Of a DNA stretch of 64,000 nucleotides, positions 47,215 to 59,626 are shown one piece after another (positions within the stretch are counted from its first letter, which is position 1; every line of letters begins with the position of its first letter). A model generated the notes under the pieces. The model had not been told where the DNA came from, ran no database searches, and saw only the letters and a list, made by a program, of their open reading frames with translations. Made by a program: the position numbers and the translations under genes. Source of the stretch: Lysobacter stagni (lineage in GTDB: Bacteria > Pseudomonadota > Gammaproteobacteria > Xanthomonadales > Xanthomonadaceae); assembly GCF_030053425.1 (NCBI RefSeq), contig NZ_JASGBI010000001.1, positions 3,557,333-3,621,332 of the forward strand, read 5' to 3'.

Positions 47215-47637
47215 TCAGGGAACGTCCGGCGGTCCCTTGAGTTCGACGAGGTTGCCTTCCGGGTCGTAGAGATACTGCGACGGGCCTTCGCCTTCGGCAC
47301 CGTAGCGCGTGCCGAACTCGGCCACACGAACGTCGTGCGCGGCCAGATGCGCGACGATGGCCTCCTGGTCGAAGGGTTCCGCACGCAGGCACAGGTGGTC
47401 CATGTTGTGGCCGTCATGGCCCGGCGCCGCGCCGCCCTTGAGGCCGAGCGTGCCCTGCACGTCGACCAGGTCGATCAGCGAACGGCCCGCGCGCAGCTGG
47501 ATCAGGCCGATGGCCTCCTGCCGGCGTTCGATGCTGCAGCCCAGCACGTCGCAATAGAACGCCATCATTCCGACGACATCGCGCACGCGCAGTACGACAT
47601 GGTCGATCTGCTGCAGCTGGAAGGGCGGTGCGGGCAT
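47215..47637 (-). CDS. VOC-family (glyoxalase-fold) protein
   Basis: This encodes 140 residues from ATG 47637, preceded by a strong ribosome binding site (AAGGAGG on the minus strand). The vicinal-oxygen-chelate fold is shown by IDHVVLRVRDVVGMMAFYCDVLGCSIERR, the central NMDHLCLRAEPFDQEAIVAHL and the C-terminal YLYDPEGNLVELKGP. The histidine of IDHV, the histidine of MDHL and the glutamate of NLVELK are the usual metal ligands. Substrates of this family vary (methylglyoxal adducts, antibiotics, catechols), so only the fold is assigned. Confidence 0.9.
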   Translation of the reverse strand: MPAPPFQLQQIDHVVLRVRDVVGMMAFYCDVLGCSIERRQEAIGLIQLRAGRSLIDLVDVQGTLGLKGGAAPGHDGHNMDHLCLRAEPFDQEAIVAHLAAHDVRVAEFGTRYGAEGEGPSQYLYDPEGNLVELKGPPDVP

Positions 47638-47724
47638 GGGCGGCCTCCTTGCGCGGTGACGACAGGATACAGCCAGGCCTGCTTGCAGGACCCGCCACTT
47701 CGCGCGCGTCCTTCGCAGGCCGTC

Positions 47725-47757
47725 ACAAAAAGGACGGGGCGGTTTCCCGCCCCGTCC
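47725..47757 (-). terminator. Terminator of the trimeric autotransporter gene
   Basis: Stem AAGGACGGGGCG / CGCCCCGTCCTT (47728-47757) is flanked on its left by AAAAA, giving a T-tail on the minus strand after the gene that stops at 47795. Confidence 0.88.
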
Positions 47758-47794
47758 TTCACTGCCGCTCCATTGGCCATGCGATCGTCGGCGA

Positions 47795-50700
47795 TCAGAG
47801 CCTGTGCGCGAAGCCCACGCCGATCGAGTGGTCGCTACCGCTGAACGCGGCACCGAAGCTGATCTGGCTCTTCTCGCCGATCGGCTTGGCGTAGCCGGCG
47901 GAGATCGCACCATGGCCCTGCTCGGAACCCAGGCCCACCGACCATGCACCGTTCGGGTTGCCCACCGCCGCGGCGGCGGCACCCGACGCCATCTGCGATT
48001 CGGCCATCGACATCGCACCCTGCTGGCTGATGCGGCTGTCCTGCTTGGCCATCTGCGTGGCGAGCTTGTCCATGCCGGTCCACACGTCGCCGATCTGCTG
48101 GTCGGTGTAGCTGTTGGCCTGGACCAGCACCTCGGTGGAGTTCTGCTGCAGACGCGTGTTGAGCTGGGACACATTGACCGCGTCGTGATCGGCCACGCCG
48201 TCGGCGACGTTGTGGACCGTCACGGCCGTGGTCGCGCCTTCGCCGCCCATGGTCATGCTGCTCTTGTCGGCGTTGTCGTAGGTCACCACCGACTTCGCTT
48301 CGCCGTTGGCGGCAATCACGCCCGCCGCCTTCAGCTGGCCCAGGTTCACCGCGTCGTTGTCGGCCTTGGCCATGGCTACGCCCGTCACCACGCGGTCGCC
48401 CGCCGTGCCGGCGACATTCACCGATGTGCCGTCGCTGTCCTTGGCCACGGTGATCTGGCGCGTCGCGGCGTCCTGCTTCACCAAGCCCACTTCACCGTTG
48501 CTGATCTGCGTGGTGAGGTTGTTGATGGCCGAAGTGTTGCCGGCGATGGCGGTGGTGTTCTGGTAGACGCGGTTGTCGATGTTGCTGATCGCGCCTTCCA
48601 CACCGTTCACCTGCGAGGTCGTTCCGTCGGCATTGGTCACCGAATAGCTCGGCGCGGAGATCGTGCCGTCGGCGTTGACCACCGAACCACCGCCCAGCGC
48701 GCTGGCCATCGACTGGCTCACCGCATGCAGCTGGCCACCGTTGACGGCGTCCTTGCTGCCGGCCGCCACGGCGCCGTCGGCGACGTTGGTCAGCTTGCGG
48801 GCGTTGCCGCCGTTATCGGCGAAGTCCACTTCCGTACCGTCCGTATCCTTGCCCACCGTCAGCTTCGCGCCTGGCGCAGCCTGCTGCACCAGGCCGATCG
48901 TGCCGCTGCTGATCTGCTGGTTGATGGTGCTGATGGCAGTGGTGTTGTTGTAGAGGCGGCCGTCGAGGTTGGTGACCGCATCGCCCACGTTGGACACGGA
49001 CGACTTCGAACCGTCGGCGTTGGTGACGTAGTACGTCGGCGCGGTGATCGAACCGTCGGCGTTGACCGCGGCCCCGCCACCCATCGCGTCGGTGACCTTC
49101 TTCAGCTGCGACACGTTGACCGCATCCTCGTCCTCGCCGCCAGCCGCCACGCCCTTCAGGCGACGGGCACCCACAGTACCGCGGAAGTCCACGGCCGTGC
49201 CGGCCTTGTCCTTCGCCACCGTGACCAGGCCCGCCGTATCGTCGTACTGCACCAGGCCGACGGTGCCGTCGTTGAGTTGCTGGTTGATCGTGGTGATCGC
49301 AGACGTGTTGCCAGCGATGTCCTGCGTGTTCTGGTACACGCGGCCATCGAGGTTGCTCACTGCGCCTTCCACGCCGGACACCTGCGAGGTCGTGCCGTCG
49401 GCATGGGTCACCGTGTACACCGGCGCCGAGATCGCACCGGTGGCGGTGTCATAGCTCGCACCGCCGCCGAGTGCGGCAGCCGTCGCCGCACCCGCCTGGT
49501 CGGCCTTGCCTTCCACGCGCGCCACGTTGGCATCGGTCGCATTGAGCTGCGACATGTTCACCGCATCGGTATCGGCAACGCCCGCCGCCACGTTCTTGAG
49601 CGTGCGGGTGTTGCCGTTCTTGTCGGCGAAGTCCACGTCGCTGCCATCGGTGTCCTTGCCCACCGTCAGCTTCTGACCGGCACCGGCCTGCTGCACCAAG
49701 CCGATGGCGCCGCTGTTGAGCTGGTTGTTGATCGTGGTGATCGCAGACGTGTTGCCAGCGATGTCCTGCGTGTTCTGGTACACGCGGCCGTCGAGGTTGC
49801 TCACTGCGCCTTCCACGCCGGACACCTGCGAGGTCGTGCCGTCGGCATGGGTCACCGTGTACACCGGCGCCGAGATCGCACCGGTGGCGGCGTCATAGCT
49901 CGCACCGCCGCCGAGTGCGGCAGCCGTGTTCGCGCCCATCAGGTCGACCGTGGCGTCTTCCGCCTGCAACTGGCTGACGTTGACGGCATCCGTCGCCGCC
50001 GAGCCCGCCGCCAGATTGGTCAGGCGGCGTTCCTTGGTGGCCGCGCCGATGGAGACTTCACCGTTGGCCGTCGACGCCGTGCCCGACAGCGCGGCGCTGC
50101 CAGGGTTGTAACCGGCGGCGGTCAGGTCAGCCGACGTGGAGGAACCTCCACCCAACGCCACGGAATTCGTGGCGGAAGCGTTGGCACCCGCGCCGAGGGC
50201 CAAAGCCTTCACCTGGCTGGCACGGGCGCTGTTGCCCACGGCGATGGCGCTGTCCTGGCTGGCCGAAGCAAAGAAGCCCTGGGCGATGGAGAACTTGCCA
50301 CTTGCATTGGAAGCGCCACCCAGCGCCAACGCCGTGTTGCCAGCCGCAGTCGCCGACTGACCGATAGCAACAGCACCGCCACCGGATGCATTGGCCCAGC
50401 TACCCAGTGCAAAGCCACCATTGGCCTGCGCGCCGTTGCCAATCGCGACGTCGGCGCTGCCAGAGCTGACGGCATTCGGACCAATGGCCGTCGAATCCGC
50501 ACCCAGGGCCTTGCTGTCGAGGTCGCTGGAAGCAACGTGGAAGTACTTGATGCCGCCGCCGTTCGTGATGTTGGTGACGGTGGTATTGAGCTTGCCCAGC
50601 GCGCCATCGACCTTGGCGAAGCCTGAACCCACATCCGTCGCCGCACCGCTGGTGCTGCCGATGGCGTTGGCGTTGGTCAGCGTGTAGCTCGGCGCCGAAA

Positions 50701-51559
50701 TCGCACCGGTGGTGGCGTTGTAGCTCGAGGTACCGCCCAGCGCGGCCGCCGTGTCGGCGCCCTGCTTGTCGACGGTGGCATCCTGCGCCTGCAGCTGGCT
50801 GACGTTGACCGCGTCGGTGGCGGCCGAACCGGCAGCCAGGTTGGTCAGGCGGCGTTCCTTGGTGGCGGCGCCGATGGAGACTTCACCGTTGGCCGTCGAC
50901 GCCGTGCCCGAGAGCGGGGTGCTGCCGGGGTTGTAGGCGGCGTTGGTCAGCGTGGCGGTAGTCGTCGAATTCGCGCCCAGCGCGACCGAGTTCTGCGTCG
51001 TCGCAGAAGCACCGTAGCCCACCGCAACCGCAGAGGTTGCCGACGCGAGGGACGTGACACCAAGCGCCATGGCCTTGTCCTGGGTGGCGTCCGAGTACGC
51101 ACCCAACGCCGTCGCATTGTCGTGCTGTGCGTTGGCGTTGTAGCCGATCGCGATCACGCCAAGGCCATTGCCGATGGAGCTGGTACCAATTGCGATGCCA
51201 CCGGGTTGGGTCGAGGAGTAAGAGCCCACGGCGCCGCCCATCACAACCGTGGCGTCCGAACCGATGGCGACCGAAGCATTGGCCTCCGCCTTGGCATTGG
51301 CGCCGACCGCGGTCGAACTTTCCGCCGTGGAGCTGCTTGCATGCGCGCCGGGACCGACGGCGACACCCGTGCCGGTGACGACGCCGCCATCCAGACTTCC
51401 TGCCGCAGCAACACCGGCGAATCCAACAGCGCTGGTCATCAGCACCGCGGCCAGGACTGTGCGACTCGAAGACGCCTTCTTGCGGCCCTTCGCCATTTCG
51501 GACGCAACCACCCAGCGCCCGGTCATGCGGTTGAAGACGATTCGATAGATCTTGTTCAC
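47795..51559 (-). CDS. YadA-like trimeric autotransporter adhesin with ESPR signal
   Basis: This encodes about 1254 residues (GTG start at 51559 giving MNKIYRIVFNR; another GTG at 51568 adds three residues). The N-terminus is an extended signal peptide (ESPR motif NKIYRIVFNRMTGRWVVASEMAKG) with a hydrophobic core. The head has many YadA-type repeats (AVAVGYGA, SVALGANS, AIAIGYNAN). The stalk has repeated necks and coiled-coil units (RRLTNLAAGSAATDAVNVSQL, GVADTDAVNMSQL). The last ~70 residues (AYAKPIG-like, ending GVGFAHRL) form the trimeric beta-barrel anchor. It is expected to be a surface adhesin. A 201-bp near-identical internal duplication (49283-49483, 49727-49927) is notable. Confidence 0.95.
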   Translation of the reverse strand: MNKIYRIVFNRMTGRWVVASEMAKGRKKASSSRTVLAAVLMTSAVGFAGVAAAGSLDGGVVTGTGVAVGPGAHASSSTAESSTAVGANAKAEANASVAIGSDATVVMGGAVGSYSSTQPGGIAIGTSSIGNGLGVIAIGYNANAQHDNATALGAYSDATQDKAMALGVTSLASATSAVAVGYGASATTQNSVALGANSTTTATLTNAAYNPGSTPLSGTASTANGEVSIGAATKERRLTNLAAGSAATDAVNVSQLQAQDATVDKQGADTAAALGGTSSYNATTGAISAPSYTLTNANAIGSTSGAATDVGSGFAKVDGALGKLNTTVTNITNGGGIKYFHVASSDLDSKALGADSTAIGPNAVSSGSADVAIGNGAQANGGFALGSWANASGGGAVAIGQSATAAGNTALALGGASNASGKFSIAQGFFASASQDSAIAVGNSARASQVKALALGAGANASATNSVALGGGSSTSADLTAAGYNPGSAALSGTASTANGEVSIGAATKERRLTNLAAGSAATDAVNVSQLQAEDATVDLMGANTAAALGGGASYDAATGAISAPVYTVTHADGTTSQVSGVEGAVSNLDGRVYQNTQDIAGNTSAITTINNQLNSGAIGLVQQAGAGQKLTVGKDTDGSDVDFADKNGNTRTLKNVAAGVADTDAVNMSQLNATDANVARVEGKADQAGAATAAALGGGASYDTATGAISAPVYTVTHADGTTSQVSGVEGAVSNLDGRVYQNTQDIAGNTSAITTINQQLNDGTVGLVQYDDTAGLVTVAKDKAGTAVDFRGTVGARRLKGVAAGGEDEDAVNVSQLKKVTDAMGGGAAVNADGSITAPTYYVTNADGSKSSVSNVGDAVTNLDGRLYNNTTAISTINQQISSGTIGLVQQAAPGAKLTVGKDTDGTEVDFADNGGNARKLTNVADGAVAAGSKDAVNGGQLHAVSQSMASALGGGSVVNADGTISAPSYSVTNADGTTSQVNGVEGAISNIDNRVYQNTTAIAGNTSAINNLTTQISNGEVGLVKQDAATRQITVAKDSDGTSVNVAGTAGDRVVTGVAMAKADNDAVNLGQLKAAGVIAANGEAKSVVTYDNADKSSMTMGGEGATTAVTVHNVADGVADHDAVNVSQLNTRLQQNSTEVLVQANSYTDQQIGDVWTGMDKLATQMAKQDSRISQQGAMSMAESQMASGAAAAAVGNPNGAWSVGLGSEQGHGAISAGYAKPIGEKSQISFGAAFSGSDHSIGVGFAHRL
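49283..49927. repeat. Near-identical 201-bp duplication inside the adhesin gene
   Basis: Segments 49283-49483 and 49727-49927 differ at about two positions over 201 bp and are 444 bp apart. That distance (148 codons) keeps the frame, so recombination between them would remove or add an in-frame stalk module of 148 residues. Confidence 0.9.
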
Positions 51560-51927
51560 GGAGGTCACCTGAGAGAGGGCGGTCGTGCGCCCGGAATTCG
51601 AAGCCGCGAATTCTTCTCAGCCGCTCAGGCGGGACGAATCAGACGAATCCGAACTTTGCTTAGGTGTTTCCCGACCCCCTGCACAGGGCTTCCCGACACG
51701 TTCTTCGGAATAGCCCGAGCAAAATATTTGCCTGCTGTTTAGGTTCCAGCCCACCCGCGCGTGGCAACTGCGCCAACCCGCGCCACCCGGAACCGAGCCG
51801 GAGAAGTCCGCTGAGCTGCTGCGCGCGCGGGGCCCGGGGCCGGGCAATCCTGGTGAACCGCCCACCACACCGGCCAGCGGTAGGACCCGGCGGGCGCCGG
51901 GCGTCGCAGCGCCGCGACCCCACCGGG

Positions 51928-51933
51928 TATAAT
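51928..51933 (+). promoter_or_regulatory. Candidate -10 box of the gcvP leader
   Basis: A perfect TATAAT is followed within a few bases by the start of the riboswitch. No good -35 is visible at the right distance. The stretch 51569-51927 between the adhesin gene and this box holds nothing I recognise beyond the probable adhesin promoter and leader. Confidence 0.65.
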
Positions 51934-51936
51934 TCC

Positions 51937-52160
51937 CACCGCAAGCAGACGGTGGGAGAAGCGGTCCAGCCTGAACGGCCCGGATCGCTGCCGAAGGCGC
52001 AAACGCCCGGAATCGCTCAGGCCCCGATACCGCCGTCGGCTCACACTCTGGAGAGACCGACCGCAGCAACGCGGAACCGGCGCCGAAGGGGCAAGAAGGC
52101 AGCGGGGTCATCCTCCCCCGCCCCGCGCTTCCAAACTCTCAGGCAAAAGGACAGAGGGGC
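51937..52160 (+). promoter_or_regulatory. Tandem glycine riboswitch
   Basis: Two glycine aptamers lie in series before gcvP. Aptamer 1 (about 51950-52035) has GGGAGAAGCGG, the core GCCGAAGGCGCAA, then AATCGCTCAGGCCCC. Aptamer 2 (about 52046-52160) has CTCTGGAGAGACCG, the core GCCGAAGGGGCAAG and AAACTCTCAGGCAAAAGGAC, then ACAGAGGGG closing the stem. Both keep the conserved CCGAAGG and CTCAGGC elements. In the known class, glycine binding turns on glycine-cleavage genes, which fits gcvP downstream. Confidence 0.93.
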
Positions 52161-52217
52161 ACTCCATGTGCGCGATCGCGCACGCCCGGCTATCGAGCCA
52201 AATCCGGACGCCCCTGC

Positions 52218-55112
<2,895 letters not shown>

Positions 55113-55157
55113 GGGAGCACATCGCCTTCCCCTGCTTGCGGGGGGATGGAAGAAGAC

Positions 55158-55184
55158 AAAGGCCCCGCATCGCGGGGCCTTTTC
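55158..55184 (+). terminator. Terminator after gcvP
   Basis: Stem AAGGCCCCGC / GCGGGGCCTT with an ATC loop, followed by TTCG; it lies 45 bp after the gcvP stop. Confidence 0.9.
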
Positions 55185-55217
55185 GTTCCTGCATCCATGC
55201 CCGCCAAGGCGAGCGCA

Positions 55218-55751
55218 TCATCTTCGTCGTCCGAGCGAGGCTGCGGTCATGCCCGCATTCGCGCGCGGCAGGCGGTGGCCATCCATCGCGGCATTAGCGT
55301 TGCAACCCTGCGTTGGCCACACCCGCGACAGGCGCAGGCGGATCATGCAGCCCAACGCGACCCAGCTTTCGCCGCGCTCTTCGACACTCGCGCCCGGGAT
55401 ACGCTCCGGCGTTATGCCGCGGCGTTGTCCGCCGCGCGGGATTCCAAGCGCCTGACGACGCGAGGCGCTGCGTGTCGCACTGACCTGGCGCCGATCGATA
55501 CTCGCTTCGCGCGGCGCATGCACGCGCACCGCAGGAAGATCGTGCACGCGAAGCTCCGCTTGCGCGCGCGCCATCGCCGGCGCGCGCTCGCGCTCGACCG
55601 TGGCATACACGCGCACGGTCGGCAGATCGAAGATGCGTTCCGCCTGCGGTTGCTGCTGCGCGACGGTCTCGCGCGCGGAGGCGGTACGGGTGGAGATGGA
55701 ATGCGCCGCGGCGACCAGCGCCAGTGCGGCCATCAGGTTCATGGTTTTCAT
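55218..55751 (-). CDS. Exported hypothetical protein with DLPxVRVxA repeats
   Basis: This encodes up to 177 residues, start ATG 55751. A signal peptide (LMAALALVAAAHSIS, cleavage near residue 26) is followed by two copies of a short motif, DLPTVRVYA (42-50) and DLPAVRVHA (71-79). The motif resembles small exported proteins of xanthomonads of unknown function. The last ~45 residues are arginine-rich and look less protein-like, so the true stop or frame there is doubtful. It is the last gene of the cluster running down from 57965. Confidence 0.55.
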   Translation of the reverse strand: MKTMNLMAALALVAAAHSISTRTASARETVAQQQPQAERIFDLPTVRVYATVERERAPAMARAQAELRVHDLPAVRVHAPREASIDRRQVSATRSASRRQALGIPRGGQRRGITPERIPGASVEERGESWVALGCMIRLRLSRVWPTQGCNANAAMDGHRLPRANAGMTAASLGRRR

Positions 55752-55823
55752 GTGCGTACTCCGGGGGAGCGGTGGCCGGATGGGCCGGCCACCGTGTCGT
55801 TCGATGGGGCATGCGAAGGAAGT

Positions 55824-56801
55824 TCAGATGGACTGGACGATCGGCTCCAGCGCACCGGCGACACGGCGCTGCTGTGCTGGCGTGGTCATCTCCGTGAACA
55901 ATCGTTCGAAGCGCGGGTGCTGTACGCCCGAGGCGATGTACTGCCAGCGGTACGCGCCGCGCAGCACGCTGGCCACGCGATCTCGCTGGCGCTGTCCGAA
56001 CGGCCGGTCGCAACCGGACAGGAAGTACGCGGCGTCCGCGTCGGCCTGCGCACGGAGGATGTCGTCCACCGCGCCGACCAGGGAGATCAGGTCGTCCACC
56101 GCCGCGTCATGTTCGTCCTCGCCGATGCGCTCGTACTCGGCCTGCCATTCCAGCTCGTCGACGATCGAGTGCTGGCTTTCCTCACGCCAATGGAACAGGA
56201 ACACGTCCTTCCACAGCGGGCACAGGTCCATCTGCGGCGCGATGCTTTCCTCGTAATGCCGCTGCGACATCAACTCGATCGACAGGATCAGCGCCAGCAC
56301 CGCCCAGCTGCGACGACCCAGCACCGCCTGCGCGACGGCATTGGGTTCGGCGACCTTGGTATGCCCGACGGGCATGCGCGCGTCCATCAGCGCTTCCAGG
56401 CGCCGGAACAATTCCTGGTGCTTGATCTCCTCGTCGGAGAAGCGCACCAGTGCTTCCAGCGCACGCTGGTCGCCCAGCCAGTGCTGGCCGGAGGTCTGCA
56501 GCATCTTCGCGCCGATGAAGCGTTCGACCAGGCCGAACATCCACGCGTAGGTGCGTCCCTGCACCTGGCTGAAGAAACGGCGCTCTCCCTCGTCGAGGAA
56601 ATCCAGCGCATCGACGAGGGAGAGGCCGGGGGGAAGGAAGGTGCGGTCGTGATCGAAATCGCGTCCGCGGATGACATCGGCATCGATGTCCCAGCGCACG
56701 CGCTTGGACACCTGGACGCAGCGCGCATAGCGCGCGCTGTCGTCCGCCGCCACGTTGGCGTTCCATCGCAGGGCGGCTTGTCGGGCAGTTGCAACGTTCA
56801 T
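55824..56801 (-). CDS. Ferritin-like diiron protein, probable oxygenase
   Basis: This encodes about 325 residues; I prefer ATG 56801 (MNVATARQAA), though ATG 56825 adds eight. The protein is helical, with two ExxH metal motifs: E125-IK-H128 in SDEEIKHQELF and E208-SQ-H211 in HWREESQHS. A further helix glutamate (E176) sits in LSIELMSQRHYEES. This is the ligand pattern of four-helix-bundle diiron carboxylate enzymes such as N-oxygenases and related hydroxylases. I cannot name the subfamily or substrate. It lies 34 bp after the DUF4242 stop, in one transcription unit with the methyltransferase. Confidence 0.82.
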   Translation of the reverse strand: MNVATARQAALRWNANVAADDSARYARCVQVSKRVRWDIDADVIRGRDFDHDRTFLPPGLSLVDALDFLDEGERRFFSQVQGRTYAWMFGLVERFIGAKMLQTSGQHWLGDQRALEALVRFSDEEIKHQELFRRLEALMDARMPVGHTKVAEPNAVAQAVLGRRSWAVLALILSIELMSQRHYEESIAPQMDLCPLWKDVFLFHWREESQHSIVDELEWQAEYERIGEDEHDAAVDDLISLVGAVDDILRAQADADAAYFLSGCDRPFGQRQRDRVASVLRGAYRWQYIASGVQHPRFERLFTEMTTPAQQRRVAGALEPIVQSI

Positions 56802-56835
56802 TCTTGACTCCGGTGATGCGGTCATGCGCGCCGGT

Positions 56836-57114
56836 TCAGGCCGGCGCCATGGTGGGTTCCATTACGGACTTCACCTCCGCGATGGCGTCGGCGGGAATGC
56901 CGGCGCGGCGGGCGTGCTCGCGGATCAGTTCCGGATCGCGCGCCAGGTACACGCAGTAGGTCTTGTCGTCGACGACGTACGAGTGCAGCCACTGCACGCC
57001 GGTGCCGAGTTCGTCCAGCACACGGTTGGATTGCAGTGCGATGCCGCACAGCGCTTCGACGGGTTCGGCGCCGATGCCGGCGACGTTGCGTTCAATGACG
57101 TACTTCCTGAGCAT
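56836..57114 (-). CDS. DUF4242-domain small protein
   Basis: This encodes 92 residues from ATG 57114 (MLRKYVIERN), behind a ribosome binding site (AGAGAGG on the minus strand). The pattern YVIERNVAGIG, LDELGTGVQWLHSYVVDDKTYCVYLARDPELIREHARRAGIPADAI is characteristic of DUF4242, a small ferredoxin-like fold whose characterised member binds nickel in actinomycetes. No catalytic role is known. It lies between the methyltransferase and the diiron gene. Confidence 0.88.
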   Translation of the reverse strand: MLRKYVIERNVAGIGAEPVEALCGIALQSNRVLDELGTGVQWLHSYVVDDKTYCVYLARDPELIREHARRAGIPADAIAEVKSVMEPTMAPA

Positions 57115-57164
57115 GACAACCTCTCTTGTGAATGCGTCCGCGCGGACGCGTCGTGGATGCCGGC

Positions 57165-57965
57165 TCACGCCGACGGATCGATGGGGCGGACGGCGTGCAC
57201 GTTGACGCCGTAGGCATGCAGATGACGATGGAACTTGCGGTCGATGCCGGTGCCTGCGAAACATTCGAAGCGTTCGGTGATGCGCACCTGCGTCAGGCCG
57301 CATTCGCGCAGCAGTTCCGGCAGCGCTGTTTCGGTGAGGGCGCCGGCGACGCACGCCGTCCACAGGTCCGCGTTGGCGCGCACGGGCGCGGCCAGTTCGC
57401 GGTCCAGCACCACGTCGGCCAGGAACAGCTCGCCACCGGGACGCAGCACCCGCGCGATCTCGCGGACCACGCGCGGCTTGTCCGGTGCCAGGTTCAACAC
57501 GCCGTTTGAGAGCACGTAGTCGACGCTGGCGTCCTCCACCGGAAGGTCTTCGAAGGTGCCTTCATGCAGCATCACCCGATCGATCAGTCCGGCCTGTGCC
57601 GCCGCTCGGATCGCGCAGCCGCGCATCGCCGGCGTCAGGTCCACGCCGATCGCGCGCCCCTGCGGGCCGATGGCGCGCGCCGCCAGCAGCAGGTCCATGC
57701 CGGCGCCGCACGCATGGTCGAGGACGACGCTCCCGGCACGAATCGTGCCGATGCGGTGCGGGTTGCCCACGCCGGAGAAGCGATCGGTGCTGACCGCCGG
57801 CAGGCTCGCCAGTTCCGCGGCGTCGTAGCCCAGCCGCTGCACCGCGTAGTCGCCGCCGGTATGGAAGTGGAAGCCGCTGCCCGGCGCGCGTGCCACGCGG
57901 TCGTAGGTCGCGCGCACCTGCCGGTTCAGGTACATCGTGTCGAGGGCGAGCGGGCAGCGTTCCAT
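57165..57965 (-). CDS. Class I SAM-dependent methyltransferase (ArsM-like)
   Basis: This encodes 266 residues from ATG 57965. The Rossmann-fold SAM site is VVLDHACGAGMDLLLAAR followed by GVDLTPAM. The N-terminal segment FHFHTGGDYAVQRLGYDAAELASLP and FSGVGNPH are typical of ArsM/UbiE-like methyltransferases. The GNPH loop has valine where arsenite methyltransferases carry a binding cysteine, while a cysteine remains in ACVAGAL; arsenic methylation is therefore not assured. It is first in the minus-strand cluster and divergent from the OmpR-type regulator at 58119. Confidence 0.88.
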   Translation of the reverse strand: MERCPLALDTMYLNRQVRATYDRVARAPGSGFHFHTGGDYAVQRLGYDAAELASLPAVSTDRFSGVGNPHRIGTIRAGSVVLDHACGAGMDLLLAARAIGPQGRAIGVDLTPAMRGCAIRAAAQAGLIDRVMLHEGTFEDLPVEDASVDYVLSNGVLNLAPDKPRVVREIARVLRPGGELFLADVVLDRELAAPVRANADLWTACVAGALTETALPELLRECGLTQVRITERFECFAGTGIDRKFHRHLHAYGVNVHAVRPIDPSA

Positions 57966-58118
57966 GGTGGTCTCCAGTGCGTGGCCGGCGAATGCGTCGG
58001 CATGGAGGCCAATCTAGGCAGCGCGCGTATCGGTCCGATGTCTCGTGGGCATGGGTTTGTAACGGTTGGTAACGCGGGCGGATACTTGCCGCCACGGTTT
58101 CCCTGGTAGGGCCCCGCA

Positions 58119-58835
58119 ATGGCGCACACGCCCTGTGTCCTGGTGGTGGACGACGACCGCCCGACCCGCGAGATGCTCGTGGAGGCGCTCTCGACGCACG
58201 GCTTTCGCGCCCTGCAGGCCGAAGACGGCGCTGCAATGCGACGCGAACTCGAAAGCGAGGCGCCGGACCTGGTGCTGCTGGACATCCGGCTGCCCGGCGA
58301 GGACGGCCTGAGCCTGGCGCGTTACCTGCGCGAGCGTTTCGACGTCGGCATCATCATGGTCACCGGATCGGGCGACGTGATCGACCGCATCGTCGGGCTG
58401 GAGATCGGCGCGGACGATTACGTCGCCAAGCCCTTCGACCCGCGCGAACTTCTTGCACGCGTGAAAAGCGTGCTGCGCCGCATCCAGGCGCGGCCGGATG
58501 CGACACCCGCGGCGACGGATAACACCACCGCCCGACGCATTGCCTTCGGTCGCTGCACGCTGGATCTGGACGCCCACCAGTTGTTCGACGCCGACGGCAG
58601 CGAAGTGATGGTCACGCACATGGAGTTCGACCTGCTGCGTGTGTTGCAGGAACACGCGGGCAAGGCGCTGTCGCGCGACCAGATCCTGACGCTTACGAAG
58701 AACCGTGAGTGGGAGCCCTTCGATCGGTCCATCGACATCCGTATCGCACGCCTGCGCCGCAAGGTCGAGGCCGACCCAGAGAATCCGCGGGCGATTCGGA
58801 CGGTGCGGGGTGTGGGGTATATGTTCGTGCCGTAG
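58119..58835 (+). CDS. Orphan OmpR/PhoB-type response regulator
   Basis: This encodes 238 residues. The receiver domain has phosphorylation site D55 (VLLDIRLPGEDG), the acidic cluster DDD near residues 11-13 and conserved K in DDYVAKPFDPREL. A winged-helix DNA-binding domain follows (LSRDQILTLTKNREWEPFDRSIDIRIARLRRKVE, then RTVRGVGYMFVP). No histidine kinase gene lies near. It is divergent from the methyltransferase/DUF4242/diiron cluster across a 153-bp gap and is the obvious candidate regulator of that cluster. The composite repeat begins 20 bp after its stop. Confidence 0.92.
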   Translation: MAHTPCVLVVDDDRPTREMLVEALSTHGFRALQAEDGAAMRRELESEAPDLVLLDIRLPGEDGLSLARYLRERFDVGIIMVTGSGDVIDRIVGLEIGADDYVAKPFDPRELLARVKSVLRRIQARPDATPAATDNTTARRIAFGRCTLDLDAHQLFDADGSEVMVTHMEFDLLRVLQEHAGKALSRDQILTLTKNREWEPFDRSIDIRIARLRRKVEADPENPRAIRTVRGVGYMFVP

Positions 58836-58854
58836 CGTGCTCGCCGCGCGGAGG

Positions 58855-59615
<761 letters not shown>

Positions 59616-59626
59616 ACTTGCGCTGT

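Noticed and set aside
57165-57965. Naming the methyltransferase as arsenite methyltransferase
   Set aside because: The GNPH loop lacks the cysteine expected for arsenite binding and there are no arsenic genes nearby.
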